In this document: piece after piece, positions 1 to 5,800 of the stretch
Position numbering within the stretch: position 1 is the stretch's first letter
How the letters are laid out: every line of letters starts with the position of its first letter
Assembly (NCBI GenBank): GCA_016783985.1
Contig: JADHVM010000065.1
Location: 1 to 5,996 of the forward strand
Direction: 5' to 3'
DNA length: 5,996 nt
Source: Actinomycetota bacterium
GTDB taxonomy: Bacteria > Actinomycetota > Humimicrobiia > Humimicrobiales > Humimicrobiaceae
Made by a program: the position numbers and the translations under genes
The notes under the pieces: generated by a model
Database searches by the model: none
What the model was told of the DNA's origin: nothing
Seen by the model: the letters and a program-made list of their open reading frames with translations, nothing else

Positions 1-544
1 TGGCAAATACTCTTCTTGAATCTAAATTAATTTTTAAAGTTACTAAATTTTTATCAGGTGATTTTATAATTTTGGTATTTTTTATATTATCACATCTAAA
101 TCTTACCTGAATAATATTATCTTTATTATGTGCTGAAGGATGATTAGTTTTAGAACTTTTCTCTAAGTAAAATCTTCTTAAAATAGCTTTTATTCTGGCT
201 ACAAGCTCTTTTGGGTTAAAAGGTTTAGTTAAATAGTCATCTGCACCTACTTCAAGTCCAACAATTTTATCAGTATCCTCACTTCTGGCAGTAAGCATGA
301 TTATAGGGATATTGCTTATTTTTCTAAATTCTTTGCATAATTCTATTCCGCTAATATCAGGAAGCATGATATCCAGGACAATAAGATGATACTCACTAAT
401 TTTATCTGCTACTACTTCTAATGCTTCTTTTCCACTGCCTGCAGTAGTAACCCTGAAATTTTCTTTTGCAAGATAATCTTTTAGGAGTTGTCTTATTTCA
501 GGATCATCATCTATTACTAATATTTTTTTTAAATTGTTTTCCAT
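1..544 (-). CDS. OmpR-family response regulator, C-terminus cut by window edge
   Basis: Reading leftwards from the ATG at 544-542 gives 181 residues with no stop before the edge. Residues 5-122 form a complete receiver domain: acidic pocket D12-D13-D14, phosphoacceptor D58 in LIVLDIMLP, switch T85 in IIMLTA, and K107 in the LTKPF motif. Family knowledge: a sensor histidine kinase phosphorylates the Asp and the protein then dimerises and regulates transcription. The last residues, VTLKINLDSRRVF (about 168-180), resemble the opening beta strands of an OmpR/PhoB winged-helix DNA-binding domain, so that class is inferred from a fragment. About 40 polar residues (125-166) separate the two domains, longer than usual. 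The Shine-Dalgarno is poor: only ACCTTTAGAA precedes the ATG. A partner kinase, if adjacent, would lie left of the window. The gene is divergent from the 3D-domain gene. Receiver identity is certain; the regulon is unknown. Confidence 0.93.
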   Translation of the reverse strand, partial: MENNLKKILVIDDDPEIRQLLKDYLAKENFRVTTAGSGKEALEVVADKISEYHLIVLDIMLPDISGIELCKEFRKISNIPIIMLTARSEDTDKIVGLEVGADDYLTKPFNPKELVARIKAILRRFYLEKSSKTNHPSAHNKDNIIQVRFRCDNIKNTKIIKSPDKNLVTLKINLDSRRVFA

Positions 545-557
545 TTCTAAAGGTAAT

Positions 558-563
558 ATTATA
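558..563 (-). promoter_or_regulatory. Possible -10 box of the response-regulator gene
   Basis: A perfect TATAAT lies on the minus strand. It would start transcription near 551, leaving a leader of only about 6 nt before the ATG at 544. That fits the lack of a good Shine-Dalgarno and would mean a nearly leaderless mRNA. The best -35 at 17-bp spacing (TATTAA, 581-586) is weak. In such AT-rich DNA a TATAAT can occur by chance, so this is tentative. Confidence 0.35.
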
Positions 564-590
564 ATTTTTTCAGGATTTTTTTAATATTTG

Positions 591-616
591 TTTAATTAAA
601 TAATTTAATTAAATAA
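591..616. repeat. Perfect 13-bp tandem repeat, two copies
   Basis: TTTAATTAAATAA occurs at 591-603 and again directly at 604-616. Each copy contains the 10-bp palindrome TTTAATTAAA. It sits in the gap between the divergent response-regulator and 3D-domain genes, upstream of both predicted promoters. OmpR-family regulators commonly bind direct repeats, so an operator or UP-element role is possible. It could also be simple low-complexity AT sequence. Confidence 0.5.
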
Positions 617-648
617 TTATAACACAATTTTATTATTAAAAGTTTTGC

Positions 649-676
649 TTGATATTTAAGAATATGTGTATATAAT
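649..676 (+). promoter_or_regulatory. Sigma70-type promoter of the 3D-domain gene
   Basis: TTGATA (649-654, five of six consensus bases) is followed after 16 bp by a perfect TATAAT (671-676). Transcription would begin near 683, giving a leader of about 70 nt before the ATG at 752. The leader is AT-rich and I see no recognisable riboswitch in it. Confidence 0.65.
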
Positions 677-751
677 TTGGGATTTGATAACTGGTTTTTA
701 TAGAATTTTAATAAAAATATTAAAAAAGTACTAAATTTTAATGTAAGAGTT

Positions 752-1255
752 ATGAAAAAATATAATTTAATTATAAATATAATGTTCTGGATATTAGCAG
801 TTTTTATATTGTTTGTAGCTATTCTATCAATAGTAATGCCGGAGAAAATAGCAAATTCAATATTTGCTGGAGAAAAAGAAGAAATAGTTATGCAAAAAGA
901 ACCTGTAGTGATTAAGGAGTATGTGGAAATAGAAGAAGAGGTTGAATGGTTTTATTTTGTTGCAACGGCTTATAGTTCAAATGATTCTTCACAGGGAACA
1001 AATGGAATAACAGCTACCGGCAAAGAGGTGTGTAAGGGGATAATAGCAGTAGATCCAGAGATTATACCATTAGGGACAGAAGTTGAAATAAAAGATATGG
1101 GGGATTTTACAGCTGAAGATACCGGAAGTAAAATTAAGGGTAATAGAATTGATATATATTTTGAGTCCAAAGAAGAAGCAGAAGAGTTTGGAAGACAAGG
1201 TGTCTGGTTAAGAATATTTAATAACAATATTGAGCTTGCAGAAGTTCTAAAATAA
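752..1255 (+). CDS. Membrane-anchored 3D-domain protein, putative peptidoglycan lytic enzyme
   Basis: The protein has 167 residues. Residues 6-29 form one hydrophobic helix after a short basic N-terminus (MKKYN), so it is probably a type II membrane protein or has an uncleaved signal anchor with the rest outside. A Glu/Lys-rich stalk (about 40-66) leads to a 3D domain at about 67-156. The three name-giving aspartates are visible: D101 in AVDPEIIPLGT, D123 in AEDTG and D134 in NRIDIYF. The ATAYSS and TATG segments before them and the closing VWLRIF also fit. Family knowledge: 3D domains share the double-psi beta-barrel fold of MltA lytic transglycosylases and occur in Rpf/Sps/YuiC-type wall-remodelling proteins. 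No LysM or G5 wall-binding module is present, so action near the membrane surface is inferred. The Shine-Dalgarno is weak (AAGAG, 745-749). The enzymatic activity is inferred from family only. Confidence 0.85.
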   Translation: MKKYNLIINIMFWILAVFILFVAILSIVMPEKIANSIFAGEKEEIVMQKEPVVIKEYVEIEEEVEWFYFVATAYSSNDSSQGTNGITATGKEVCKGIIAVDPEIIPLGTEVEIKDMGDFTAEDTGSKIKGNRIDIYFESKEEAEEFGRQGVWLRIFNNNIELAEVLK

Positions 1256-1293
1256 AGGAATAAATAAAGTTAAATTCTATAGTTGTCCTATGT

Positions 1294-1650
1294 TCAGTTA
1301 TTACTATTAATTATATTATTTAATTTATTACAGAATTCTTTTGCTCTTTTTTTGTTAATTTTTTTTATTGTAAAACTTTCTTTCTTGTTTTTTATTGTCA
1401 GCTCGGAATATATTAATCCGCTTTTTAAGCTTGCAGAAACAATATATGGATAAGTAGCAATAAATTTCTTATCTCTTGATATATTGCTGACAAAATAAAA
1501 GAACAGCCTTTTATCTGTTAAAACTAAATAGCCCTGTATCTCATTATTTAAGATACCAGATGCATCATATAAAACTTTTTCACCTGGTTCCATAAATAAT
1601 AAATATTCTGCATCCTTTGGAATTATTCTTTCTTTTTGGTAGTCATTCAT
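1294..1650 (-). CDS. Small PH-like-domain protein of unknown function
   Basis: The protein has 118 residues and stops at TGA. A good Shine-Dalgarno, GGAGAA (1656-1661 on the minus strand), sits the right distance from the ATG at 1650. Residues 17-95 look like a small bacterial pleckstrin-homology/GRAM-type barrel: E24-K25-V26-L27 strand, then the characteristic GYLVLTDKRLFFY segment (40-52), then alternating beta strands including SELTIKNKKESFTIKK (82-97). A closing amphipathic Lys/Asn-rich helix follows (98-115). Family knowledge: the 'G-x-L-x-L-T-D-x-R-L' signature is typical of bacterial PH domains of the YokE-like/bPH kind. There is no signal peptide or membrane helix, so it should be cytosolic. 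The gene is convergent with the 3D-domain gene (38-bp gap, no clear hairpin) and divergent from the LCP gene. Ligand and role are unknown. Confidence 0.78.
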   Translation of the reverse strand: MNDYQKERIIPKDAEYLLFMEPGEKVLYDASGILNNEIQGYLVLTDKRLFFYFVSNISRDKKFIATYPYIVSASLKSGLIYSELTIKNKKESFTIKKINKKRAKEFCNKLNNIINSNN

Positions 1651-1698
1651 ATTGGTTCTCCATAACTTTTATTTATTTGTAATTAACAATAACATTAA

Positions 1699-1728
1699 CT
1701 TATAACAATAAGATAATAATCCTGTCAA
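1699..1728 (-). promoter_or_regulatory. Sigma70-type promoter of the PH-like gene
   Basis: On the minus strand a perfect TTGACA (1728-1723) is followed after 18 bp by TATAAG (1704-1699, five of six). Transcription would start near 1692 and give a leader of about 42 nt carrying the strong Shine-Dalgarno at 1656-1661. Confidence 0.65.
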
Positions 1729-1808
1729 TTCTGTCTGTTGCATGATAGTTGAGTAATATTAAATTATATATCTGAAAATAAATTAAAGGTAATTATATAA
1801 AATAATGA

Positions 1809-1836
1809 TTGATAAAAAAAGAAATTCTTTTAAAAT
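1809..1836 (+). promoter_or_regulatory. Sigma70-type promoter of the LCP gene
   Basis: TTGATA (1809-1814, five of six) is followed after 16 bp by TAAAAT (1831-1836, five of six). The start site would be near 1843, leaving a leader of about 80 nt before the ATG at 1925. Other AT-rich -10-like boxes nearby, such as TATAAA at 1851-1856, lack a good -35. Translation is served by a strong Shine-Dalgarno, AAAGGAG, at 1914-1920. Confidence 0.5.
1817..1831. repeat. Perfect 7-bp inverted repeat in the promoter spacer
   Basis: AAAAGAA-A-TTCTTTT is a perfect dyad with a one-base centre. It lies almost entirely between the predicted -35 and -10 boxes of the LCP gene and touches the first base of the -10. 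A repressor bound there would block RNA polymerase, so an operator role is conceivable. The A/T-rich composition makes chance occurrence possible. Confidence 0.4.
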
Positions 1837-1924
1837 AGAAAAATCTATATTATAAATTTATATTATTTTAAAACTTTTTATTAAAGAATTATTGAAATAG
1901 GATGGCAGATTATAAAGGAGAATA

Positions 1925-3376
1925 ATGAAATTTAGGGATTATTTAAAATATTTGTTAATTTTTATAGTTGTGGGAATAATAGCAGTTTCAATAGTATTTG
2001 CTATTAATAAGAATAAGACTAAAGAAGATGAAGTCACCAAGGAAGAGCAAATAGAAGAAGAGGATTTGGATATAGGTAGAGAGGATGCAGTAGAAGTTAA
2101 AGAGGAAGCAGTGGAAGATAAAGAGGAAGTTGAAATAAGCGAAGAGGATTATTATGTAAGCAGATCTGATAACTTTAAAAATTATTCTTTTATTTGTCCT
2201 GATAACTGGGTTCTTTTTGAAGAAAATGATGGAAGCAGAATACTTATTAAAAATGATCTGGGGAGTAGAGGCATGGAGTGTTTTTTCATATTGGTAGAAC
2301 CGTTATCAAGTATTAAAAACTTAAAAAATGATGATATTATACAGAAATATACTGATATTACTTGCGAACTAGACGGTGCAGAATTAATGGAAGAAGAAAT
2401 TTTATTTATAGATGGCTTAAGTGCTAAATTAAATGGGTACGGATACAATAGTTTAATGGATGAATATTTTAAGGAGATTGATTTATTAAGTTTTATAAAA
2501 AAAGACGGGTATATTTATTTAATAAAGTATATGAGTAGTAATATTGATATTGAAGATGCAAAAAAAACGTATAAGGATTTTATTTCGACATTTTCTTTTA
2601 CAAGGGATGTAGAACGGGTAAAAGAAGACAGCAGGAGTACATCTATAAATATTTTGATACTGGGAGATGACAGTGCTTATGATAGAGCAGGTGGGAGAGT
2701 CAGCGGAAGGGCTGATATTATCATCCTGCTTAATGTAAATTTAGAGATATACGAGGGTACTATTATTACTATCCCCAGAGATACATGGGTAAATATTCCT
2801 GATCATGGCGAGGGGAAAATTAATGGAGCTCGTGCCGTAGGTGGAAATGAGCTTATGGTTAGAGTGGTGGAGGAGCTTTCGGGATTGGAAATTGATAATT
2901 ATATAATTACAGATTTTGATGGTTTCAAACCCTTAATAGATTTTTTGGGCGGGGTTACGATAGAAATTGAAGAAGATCTTGCTGATGGATTCTCAGGATG
3001 CTATTTAAGTAAAGGTATTCATCATTTAAATGGTGAACAGGCATTGGCACTATGCAGGAATAGACATAGAGAGGGCGGGGCATATGCGAGAGAAGAGGAA
3101 TCAGCGAAAGTTATATTAGCTTTATATGAGCAGAAAACAACTTTTGAGAAAATAATAAGTCTCCCTGCTTTTGTTAATTTCCTGCTAAATTATACATGGA
3201 CAGATTTTACCTTTAATGATATTTTAAAGCTGCTTCCAGCGTTTGGGAAAGTAAAGGCCAGCGATATCAGGATTACAACAATACCCTCCTGGCCACAAAT
3301 GATTGGAGATGTAAGTGCAGTTGTGTATGATGAAGAAGCAACCATGAAGTTATTCGAACAGATTAAAAATCAGTAG
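1925..3376 (+). CDS. LytR-CpsA-Psr (LCP) family protein with a PsbP-like N-terminal extension
   Basis: The protein has 483 residues and its ATG follows the strong AAAGGAG Shine-Dalgarno at 1914-1920. Order of parts: one membrane helix (8-27) after a basic N-terminus; a very acidic Glu-rich linker (about 33-76); a PsbP/DcrB-like domain (about 80-226; see NYSFICPDNWVLFE at 86-99, the IDGLSAKL turn, and the closing FISTFSF); then an LCP domain (about 241-483). LCP landmarks: ILILGDD (243-249), R262 and D264 in GRADII, R285-D286 in TIPRDTW, K298, FLGGV (340-344), R378 and R380 in CRNRH, and R389. Family knowledge: LCP enzymes transfer glycopolymers from polyprenyl-phosphate carriers to peptidoglycan outside the cell, binding the pyrophosphate with these Arg and Asp residues. 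Odd points: the last motif, usually close to GDxxRxxRQ, reads GAYAREEES here, and the PsbP-like part is not in ordinary LCPs. The polymer substrate is unknown. LCP membership is secure; the PsbP-like assignment is from pattern only. Confidence 0.9.
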   Translation: MKFRDYLKYLLIFIVVGIIAVSIVFAINKNKTKEDEVTKEEQIEEEDLDIGREDAVEVKEEAVEDKEEVEISEEDYYVSRSDNFKNYSFICPDNWVLFEENDGSRILIKNDLGSRGMECFFILVEPLSSIKNLKNDDIIQKYTDITCELDGAELMEEEILFIDGLSAKLNGYGYNSLMDEYFKEIDLLSFIKKDGYIYLIKYMSSNIDIEDAKKTYKDFISTFSFTRDVERVKEDSRSTSINILILGDDSAYDRAGGRVSGRADIIILLNVNLEIYEGTIITIPRDTWVNIPDHGEGKINGARAVGGNELMVRVVEELSGLEIDNYIITDFDGFKPLIDFLGGVTIEIEEDLADGFSGCYLSKGIHHLNGEQALALCRNRHREGGAYAREEESAKVILALYEQKTTFEKIISLPAFVNFLLNYTWTDFTFNDILKLLPAFGKVKASDIRITTIPSWPQMIGDVSAVVYDEEATMKLFEQIKNQ

Positions 3377-3387
3377 GGCTTCTTTTA

Positions 3388-3416
3388 TTGACTTTTATTT
3401 TATATCTGGCTAATAT
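3388..3416 (+). promoter_or_regulatory. Sigma70-type promoter of tRNA-Gly
   Basis: TTGACT (3388-3393, five of six) is followed after exactly 17 bp by TAATAT (3411-3416, four of six). It begins 11 bp after the LCP stop codon. Transcription would start near 3423, placing a 5' extension of about 47 nt ahead of the tRNA for RNase P to remove. No convincing terminator is seen between the LCP gene and the tRNA, so read-through from the LCP gene could also feed it. Confidence 0.5.
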
Positions 3417-3469
3417 AAAAAATAAATTGTTAATGTTAATATAGGGTATATTTTTTGTTTTAATAGTGA

Positions 3470-3545
3470 GCGGAAGTGGCTCAGCTGGTAGAGCATCACC
3501 TTGCCAAGGTGAGGGTCGCGGGTTCAAGTCCCGTCTTCCGCTCCA
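3470..3545 (+). tRNA. tRNA-Gly, anticodon GCC, with encoded CCA
   Basis: This is a complete 76-nt cloverleaf. Acceptor stem GCGGAAG/CTTCCGC (3470-3476, 3535-3541) is fully paired. D stem is GCTC/GAGC (3479-3482, 3491-3494). Anticodon stem TCACC/GGTGA (3496-3500, 3508-3512) flanks loop TTGCCAA, so the anticodon is GCC at 3503-3505, which reads GGC and GGU glycine codons. Variable loop is GGGTC. T stem is GCGGG/CCCGT with one G-U pair around loop TTCAAGT. The discriminator is U73 (3542), as expected for bacterial tRNA-Gly, and the CCA end is encoded at 3543-3545. Its GC content, 47 of 76 bases, stands out sharply from the AT-rich surroundings. No copy of its 3' end is seen elsewhere in the window, so there is no sign of an integrated element. 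Confidence 0.97.
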
Positions 3546-3746
3546 TTTTTATATAGCTAATCTTCTAATATTTAAGTGACTAATAATTTTAATTGATTTG
3601 TTTATTTTTAATTAATTTAATGGTTAGGATTCTTAACTAATTCAATGATTAGATTTTTTATTTAATTTGGTTCTAGTTAGTAACATTTTTTTATAAATAA
3701 AAGCAAAAATAGTATAATATTACAAAAATATTCTTACAAGGTATGA
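3546..3746. other. Non-coding gap between tRNA-Gly and thrS with imperfect repeats
   Basis: This 200-bp stretch has no gene. A T5 run directly follows the tRNA CCA end. An imperfect direct repeat is present: AATGGTTAGGATT (3619-3631) and AATGATTAGATT (3644-3655). A weak hairpin, CTAAT-TCAATG-ATTAG (3637-3652), is followed by T6 (3654-3659) and could act as a poor terminator for the tRNA transcript. The conserved T-box core (AGGGTGGNACCGCG-like) is absent, and no ThrRS operator-like tRNA mimic is obvious. Confidence 0.45.
3690..3718 (+). promoter_or_regulatory. Sigma70-type promoter of thrS
   Basis: TTTATA (3690-3695, four of six) precedes a perfect TATAAT (3713-3718) by 17 bp. The start near 3725 would leave only about 25 nt of leader. 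That is enough for the Shine-Dalgarno AAGG (3738-3741) but far too short for a T-box or an E. coli-type autoregulatory leader. Confidence 0.6.
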
Positions 3747-3749
3747 GTG

Positions 3750-5681
3750 ATGATTGAAGTAGAGGTTAACAGAGTAGGTAAAATAAAAATAAATAGTGGT
3801 ACCAGTATATACGATGCAGTTTTAGACCATAATAGGAAATTAGCTAAAAAGATAATTGCTGCAGAAATATTTGACTGTAGTGGTAATGAGAAATCCAGTA
3901 TATTGGTGGATGTTGATCATAAAATTAATAGAAACATCCTGATAGATTTAATAACCAGCGAGGATGAAAAAGCCATTGATATATTGAATCATAGCTGTGC
4001 ACATATAATGGCCTCTGCTATAAAAAGAATATACAAAAAAGTTAAGTTTACCATAGGTCCTTCCATAAAAAATGGTTTTTATTATGACTTTGATTTGGAT
4101 TGCAGTATTTCTACACCAGATTTTGCTGCCATTGAAAGAGAAATGAAAAAGATAATTAAGGAAAATTTAAAATTTACCAGGGAAGAGATAAAAAAGTCTG
4201 AAGCAAAAAAATTATTTAAAGATAATCAGTATAAATTGGAACTGCTTGATGAAATTAAAGATTCAGAGATAAGCATATACAAAACAGGGGATTTTGTAGA
4301 TCTTTGTACAGGTCCCCACATACCAGCTACAGGGAGAGTTGGTGCTTTTAAACTGCTAAGTGTTGCAGGAGCTTACTGGAGGGGCGATGAAAAAAATAAA
4401 ATGCTTGTAAGGATTTATGGAACTGCATTTTTTAAAAAAGAAGATTTAAATAATTATTTAGAAAAGCTGGAGAAAGCTAAAAGAAGCGATCATAGAAAGA
4501 TAGGAAAAGATTTAGACTTATTTAGTTTTCATGACGAAGCACCTGGGTTCCCATTTTTCCACCCAAAAGGGATGCTACTACAAAATATTATTTTGGATTA
4601 CTGGAGAGAAGAGCATGAGAGGGAAGGTTACCAGGAAGTTAAGACTCCTATTATTTTAAGTAATCAATTATGGAAAATATCAGGACACTGGGATCATTAT
4701 AAGGATAATATGTATTTTGTGAGAATAGATGAATTTGATTATGCAGTTAAACCCATGAACTGCCCGGGAACAATTTTGGTTTATAAATCCAATCAGCATT
4801 CCTACAAAGAGTTCCCTATAAGATATGCTGAACTTGGGCTTGTTCACAGGCATGAAAAGTCAGGTGTTCTGCATGGCTTGTTCAGAGTTAGAAATTTTAC
4901 ACAGGATGACGCTCATATTTTTTGTCTTGAAAGTCAATTAAAGCAAGAAATAATTAAAATAATTGATTTAATAGATCGAATGTATAAGGTGTTTGGATTT
5001 GAAGACTATCATGTTGAACTATCTACAAGACCTGAAGATAGGATTGGAAGTGATAAGATGTGGGATAGAGCAGAAGAGGAATTAAAAGAAGTAATAGAGA
5101 TGAAAAAGCTGAACTATATTTTAAATGAAGGAGAAGGCGCATTTTATGGACCAAAGATTGATTTTCATATAAAGGATTGTCTGGATAGAACATGGCAGTG
5201 TGCTACAATTCAATTGGATTTTGCGATGCCGGAAAAATTTAATATTGAATATGCTGGAGAGGATAATAAAAAACACAGACCAGTTATGATACATAGAGTT
5301 GTACTGGGGAGTATAGAAAGATTTATAGGTATACTGCTTGAAAATTATAGCGGGAATCTTCCTCCCTGGCTTTCACCTGTGCAGGTTATAGTACTTCCAA
5401 TTTCTGATAAATATTATGATTATGGTTATGAAGTGTTTAGTGAATTAAAAAATAAAGGCTATAGGGTTGAAATGGATAATAGAGTGGAATCACTTGGAAA
5501 GAAAATTAGACAGGCAGAGATTAGGAAGATTCCATACATGGTTGTAACAGGGCAAAGAGAGAAGCAAACTGAAACTATAACTATAAGAAGAAAAATTGGT
5601 GAGGATGTTAATAATATCAAGTTAAAAGAATTTGTTTGGATTTTAAAAAATGTAGTTAAAAATAAGAAAGTAAAGAGTTAA
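3750..5681 (+). CDS. thrS: Threonyl-tRNA synthetase
   Basis: Threonine-tRNA ligase (cytosolic class II homodimer) attaches Thr to tRNA-Thr and clears Ser-tRNA-Thr. The full-length chain has 643 residues from ATG 3750; a GTG at 3747 would add one residue. I prefer the ATG because it lies 8 nt after AAGG (3738-3741). Domains: TGS (1-62); editing/SAD domain (about 63-225) with H81-x-x-x-H85, C186 and H190; class II catalytic core (about 245-535); anticodon-binding domain (about 540-640). In the core, motif 1 spans GFPFFHPKG; motif 2 covers HRHEKSGVLHGLFRVR; motif 3 contains LGSIERFIG. Zinc ligands are C338, H389 and H515, each four later than E. coli C334, H385 and H511. Catalytic and editing residues all look intact. 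MNCPGT (336-341) carries Thr where E. coli has His. The gene appears monocistronic with its own promoter and a weak 3' hairpin. Confidence 0.98.
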   Translation: MIEVEVNRVGKIKINSGTSIYDAVLDHNRKLAKKIIAAEIFDCSGNEKSSILVDVDHKINRNILIDLITSEDEKAIDILNHSCAHIMASAIKRIYKKVKFTIGPSIKNGFYYDFDLDCSISTPDFAAIEREMKKIIKENLKFTREEIKKSEAKKLFKDNQYKLELLDEIKDSEISIYKTGDFVDLCTGPHIPATGRVGAFKLLSVAGAYWRGDEKNKMLVRIYGTAFFKKEDLNNYLEKLEKAKRSDHRKIGKDLDLFSFHDEAPGFPFFHPKGMLLQNIILDYWREEHEREGYQEVKTPIILSNQLWKISGHWDHYKDNMYFVRIDEFDYAVKPMNCPGTILVYKSNQHSYKEFPIRYAELGLVHRHEKSGVLHGLFRVRNFTQDDAHIFCLESQLKQEIIKIIDLIDRMYKVFGFEDYHVELSTRPEDRIGSDKMWDRAEEELKEVIEMKKLNYILNEGEGAFYGPKIDFHIKDCLDRTWQCATIQLDFAMPEKFNIEYAGEDNKKHRPVMIHRVVLGSIERFIGILLENYSGNLPPWLSPVQVIVLPISDKYYDYGYEVFSELKNKGYRVEMDNRVESLGKKIRQAEIRKIPYMVVTGQREKQTETITIRRKIGEDVNNIKLKEFVWILKNVVKNKKVKS

Positions 5682-5707
5682 ATTTTATGTTTTTTTACTT
5701 TATTTTT
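5667..5707 (+). terminator. Weak AT-rich hairpin at the thrS 3' end
   Basis: AAAGTAAA (5667-5674) pairs perfectly with TTTACTTT (5694-5701) across a 19-nt loop and is followed by ATTTTT (5702-5707). The left arm lies inside the last thrS codons, so the stop codon is in the loop. With one G-C pair in the stem it would be a weak intrinsic terminator. Confidence 0.35.
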
Positions 5708-5739
5708 AGCTTAATAATTATTATAATTATCAATAGTTA

Positions 5740-5751
5740 TGTTTGTAAACA
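5740..5751. promoter_or_regulatory. Operator-like palindrome upstream of the last gene
   Basis: TGTTT-GT-AAACA is an inverted repeat with a two-base centre, 50 bp ahead of the next start codon. It contains TTGTAA (5743-5748), which with TATAGA (5765-5770, 16-bp spacing) could be a modest promoter. If so, the palindrome overlaps the -35 box and could bind a repressor. There is no direct evidence for either role. Confidence 0.3.
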
Positions 5752-5800
5752 AATCATATTTTTATATAGATATATAAGTAATTGGTAATAAGGGGTAAAA

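Noticed and set aside
970..1227. Open frame of 85 codons on the minus strand inside the 3D-domain gene
   Set aside because: It is fully antisense to a gene with a clear 3D domain, has no sensible ribosome site and resembles no protein I know.
1256..1293. Possible shared terminator between the convergent 3D and PH-like genes
   Set aside because: No stem of useful length with a flanking T-run could be found in these 38 bases.
1805..1855. 16-residue frame (MIDKKRNSFKIEKSIL) ahead of the LCP gene, a possible leader peptide
   Set aside because: There is no Shine-Dalgarno at a workable distance, and it starts upstream of the predicted transcription start, so it is probably not on the mRNA.
1851..1862. 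12-bp palindrome TATAAATTTATA upstream of the LCP gene
   Set aside because: It is made only of A and T in a nearly pure A/T stretch, so chance is a sufficient explanation.
2182..2448. Open frame of 88 codons on the minus strand inside the LCP gene
   Set aside because: Its Ser/Ile/Leu-rich composition is what the complement of this coding sequence would give; it is antisense to a conserved domain and has no family match.
3470..3545. tRNA-Gly as an integration site for a mobile element
   Set aside because: No integrase, no duplicated tRNA 3' end and no change in gene character are seen on either side within the window.
3743..3757. Four-codon frame ATG AGT GAT GAT TGA overlapping the thrS start
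   Set aside because: The AAGG Shine-Dalgarno is only one base away from this ATG, too close for initiation; it is a chance frame around the true start.
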